A stretch of 64,000 nucleotides of DNA from Candidatus Mcinerneyibacterium aminivorans. GTDB lineage: Bacteria > Macinerneyibacteriota > Macinerneyibacteria > Macinerneyibacteriales > Macinerneyibacteriaceae. Made by a program: the position numbers and the translations under genes. Location: positions 20,681-84,680 of the forward strand of contig VSIX01000004.1 in the NCBI GenBank assembly GCA_008086245.1. The letters run 5' to 3'. This document shows positions 62,073 through 64,000 of this stretch, piece by piece (the stretch's first letter is position 1; each line of letters opens with the position of its first letter). Below the pieces are notes generated by a model, which had not been told where the DNA came from, searched no databases, and was given only the letters and a program-made list of their open reading frames with translations.

Positions 62073-62888
62073 ATGTTTAATTATGATAAATATATTAGAA
62101 AGGATAAATTCCCTCATATCTGGTGTTCCGGATGTGGAAATGGTATAATATTAAAGAGTTCTATTAGAGCAATTGATAAAATAGGATGGGATAAAAATGA
62201 TGTAATGACGATCTCTGGAATTGGATGTTCTTCCAGGGCTACAGGGTATCTCGATTTTGATAGCCTGCATACACTTCATGGTAGAGCACTTGCCTTTGCA
62301 ACTGGAATTAAAATGGCAAAACCGAAAATGAATGTTGTTGTATTTACCGGAGATGGGGATGCAGGAGCAATTGGTGGAAACCACCTAATTCATGCTGCGA
62401 GAAGGAATATCGATATTACCGCAGTTATATTTAACAACAATATATATGGAATGACAGGAGGACAATATTCTCCGACAACACCCCAGGAATTTGTTGCTAC
62501 AACAGCTCCATACGGACATATAGAAAATTCTTTTAATTTTATGGAGTTAGCAATCGGTGCTGGAGCTTCTTTTGCTGCCAGAACAACCGTTACAAATCCA
62601 AAACAGGTAGAAAATTTTATTCATAAAGGGTTAGAAAATAAAGGATTTTCCGTTATTGAGGTTGTAAGTAACTGTCATGTTCAGTTTGGAAGAAGAAACG
62701 AAATGAAATCTCCAATCCAGATGTTTGACTGGATTAAGGAAAGAATAATACCAATGAGTAAAGCTGAGGATATGTCTGAAGATGAGCTGGAAAATAAAGT
62801 AATTACAGGGGTGTTTAAAAATATAGAAAAACCTGAATATGTTGAAGAATATGATAAAAATATAATGGCGAAGGCGGAAGGAGAATAA
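62073..62888 (+). CDS. korB: 2-oxoglutarate:ferredoxin oxidoreductase, beta subunit
   Basis: A 271-residue thiamine-diphosphate subunit: FPHIWCSGCGNGIILKS, SGIGCSSRATGYLDFDS, HGRALAFATGIKMAKP, the ThDP/Mg motif VFTGDGDAGAIGGNHLIHA and NNNIYGMTGGQYSPTTP. It carries the catalytic cofactor. Start is one base after the korA stop. Confidence 0.92.
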   Translation: MFNYDKYIRKDKFPHIWCSGCGNGIILKSSIRAIDKIGWDKNDVMTISGIGCSSRATGYLDFDSLHTLHGRALAFATGIKMAKPKMNVVVFTGDGDAGAIGGNHLIHAARRNIDITAVIFNNNIYGMTGGQYSPTTPQEFVATTAPYGHIENSFNFMELAIGAGASFAARTTVTNPKQVENFIHKGLENKGFSVIEVVSNCHVQFGRRNEMKSPIQMFDWIKERIIPMSKAEDMSEDELENKVITGVFKNIEKPEYVEEYDKNIMAKAEGE

Positions 62889-62889
62889 T

Positions 62890-63423
62890 ATGCGATATGA
62901 AATAGTTTTTAGTGGCTCTGGTGGACAGGGAATGATCTTAAGCGGAAAAATAACCGCTGAAGCTGCTGCAACATATGATAAAATGCACAGTACTCAAACT
63001 CAGAGTTATGGACCCGAATCCAGAGGTGGAATGACAGAAGCATATGTGATTATTTCAGATGAACCTGTTGATTATCCCGAGATTACAAAAGCGGATATAA
63101 TAGTTGCCTTAAGTCAAGATGGCCTTGATCGCCAGATTAGACATATAAAAGATGATACAATTATAGTTGTTGATGAAGAGTTTGTTAATACAGCAGAGGT
63201 ATCCAAATATAAAACTTTTAAAGCTCCTTTCACGAATATTTCAAGAGAGATAATGAATAGCCCAATTTCTGCAAATATGGTTGCTCTTGGGATGGTAACT
63301 GCCATCTCTAATAATCTATCAAAAGAAGGAATGATAGAAACCATGAAGAAAAATGTGCCTAACGGAACTGAAGAAAAGAATGTAAAAGCTTTTGAAAAAG
63401 GATTTGAATTAGGTTCTAAATGA
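62890..63423 (+). CDS. korC: 2-oxoglutarate:ferredoxin oxidoreductase, gamma subunit
   Basis: A 177-residue subunit: IVFSGSGGQGMILSGKITAE, QTQSYGPESRGGMTEAYVII and SANMVALGMVTA. It completes the CoA-binding part of the complex. It overlaps the next gene by four bases (ATGA), and is one base after korB. Confidence 0.92.
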   Translation: MRYEIVFSGSGGQGMILSGKITAEAAATYDKMHSTQTQSYGPESRGGMTEAYVIISDEPVDYPEITKADIIVALSQDGLDRQIRHIKDDTIIVVDEEFVNTAEVSKYKTFKAPFTNISREIMNSPISANMVALGMVTAISNNLSKEGMIETMKKNVPNGTEEKNVKAFEKGFELGSK

Positions 63424-64000
63424 AAGAAATTATAAAACCGAATAGAGCTTATTCGGTTACATTGGCCTTACTTGCTGCAATAATAATATTTACAATTTAT
63501 CTAATTGGGGGAATCCTGTATGCGATTCCCTTTTTTTTTATTTTTGTTTATTTATTTTGTACTGAAGTATTAAAAAAAATCTATTTAACTGATACATTAT
63601 TAGTTTTTCAAACCTGTGTTTCAAAAAAAGAAATCAAACTCAGCAAAATAGTTAAAATCTATTTTGTTCCTCATAGTGGTAGGGGAAGAGATTATTATCA
63701 TATAGTATATGAAAATAGGGGAAAAAAGAAAAAGATAAAACTCATTTCCTATAAATATGATAAAATATATGTTTTTATTGATTCTTTAAAGGATTTTGGT
63801 ATTAAAATAGAAAGAAAAACACACAAGCAAAAAAAATTAATACATGTTTTGTTTTTTATTTACGGGATTATTGCAATATTTATATTCTATAAATCGATGT
63901 ATGAATTCATGAATTATATTACCCAGGCTCTGCAAAATGAATACCATACTTATAACTATTATTTTCTATGGTTGATACTTGCCTTTGTTATTGTAGTTTC
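63420..64000 (+). CDS. Membrane protein of unknown function (cut by window edge)
   Basis: A frame beginning at ATG 63420 (MKEIIKPNRAYSVTLALL) stays open to the window end, giving at least 193 residues. It has two adjacent membrane helices near the start (LALLAAIIIFTIYLIGG, FFFIFVYLFC), a basic cytoplasmic stretch (KKEIKLSKIVKIYFVPHSGR) resembling a PH-like membrane-protein domain, and two further helices near the end (LFFIYGIIAIFIFY, FLWLILAFVIVV). I do not recognise the family. It overlaps korC by four bases, so it is probably co-expressed with the kor genes. Confidence 0.75.
   Translation, partial: MKEIIKPNRAYSVTLALLAAIIIFTIYLIGGILYAIPFFFIFVYLFCTEVLKKIYLTDTLLVFQTCVSKKEIKLSKIVKIYFVPHSGRGRDYYHIVYENRGKKKKIKLISYKYDKIYVFIDSLKDFGIKIERKTHKQKKLIHVLFFIYGIIAIFIFYKSMYEFMNYITQALQNEYHTYNYYFLWLILAFVIVV

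Overview
This window is strongly AT-rich, gene-dense bacterial chromosome. About 66 genes are supported: 63 complete protein genes, one gene cut at each window edge, and one gene broken by a frameshift. There is also one tRNA. No mobile elements, CRISPR arrays, rRNA or phage genes were seen. The gene content points to an anaerobic bacterium with an envelope: a ferredoxin-dependent 2-oxoacid oxidoreductase (korDABC), class I [4Fe-4S] fumarase, a DUF362 ferredoxin protein, many lipoproteins and signal-peptide proteins, and UDP-galactopyranose mutase. The many peptidases (S9, M20, three M42) fit a peptide or amino-acid user. A glucosyl-3-phosphoglycerate synthase locus suggests compatible-solute synthesis and hence osmotic stress. 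The mix of MglA/roadblock, DUF4388, GGDEF, SpoIIE-phosphatase and LytTR signalling does not match a well-known model genus. I infer an uncultured deep-branching lineage and cannot name it with confidence.

Layout. 0-5.8 kb: end of an AEC permease, a DUF89 phosphatase-like protein, two lipoproteins, a nuclease and a DUF362 iron-sulfur protein. 5.9-17 kb: signalling genes (cNMP-LytTR fusion, HD protein, PAS-GGDEF diguanylate cyclase with an apparent non-AUG start, TPR-PP2C phosphatase, hybrid histidine kinase) with an S9 peptidase. A spacer at 7.5-8.0 kb carries several six- and seven-base tandem repeats. 17-19 kb: a beta-propeller protein and an M20 amidohydrolase. 19-24.6 kb, minus strand: an operon of DUF896, an unknown gene, CCA-adding enzyme, prenyl synthase, GT2, pcm and a DnaC-like loader, preceded by tRNA-Pro(GGG). 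24.7-27 kb, minus: GAF-GGDEF protein, a frameshifted YfcE-like phosphodiesterase and HU.

27.7-34.3 kb: a probable glucosylglycerate / mannosylglucosylglycerate-type solute locus (degenerate M20 homologue, gpgS, two GT4 enzymes, HAD phosphatase, alkaline-phosphatase-superfamily protein). 34.4-41.6 kb: FecR protein, surE, two cNMP-binding proteins, a PAS/SpoIIE phosphatase with a four-cysteine cluster, glf, folC and an ECF sigma factor, all tightly packed. 41.7-47.7 kb: methyltransferase, TPR protein, three tandem M42 peptidases and a sensor-less sigma-54 activator. 47.7-53.2 kb: a 906-residue membrane coiled-coil protein facing away from a roadblock-MglA-roadblock-DUF4388 operon that has a consensus promoter.

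53.4-64 kb: rpsT (minus), a small lipoprotein, then a long co-directional series rpsF-ssb-rpsR-rplI-dnaB-fumA/fumB halves-sucC-sucD, followed by korD-korA-korB-korC behind its own promoter, and a truncated membrane protein. Together fumarase, succinyl-CoA synthetase and 2-oxoglutarate:ferredoxin oxidoreductase make a contiguous branch of the TCA cycle that could run in either direction.

Most novel-looking items: the double-LC7 MglA operon with a C-terminal tail motif shared by both LC7 proteins; the solute locus with a pseudo-peptidase; the Cys4 PAS-phosphatase in the cNMP operon; the short-period spacer repeats; and the palindrome inside the kor promoter.
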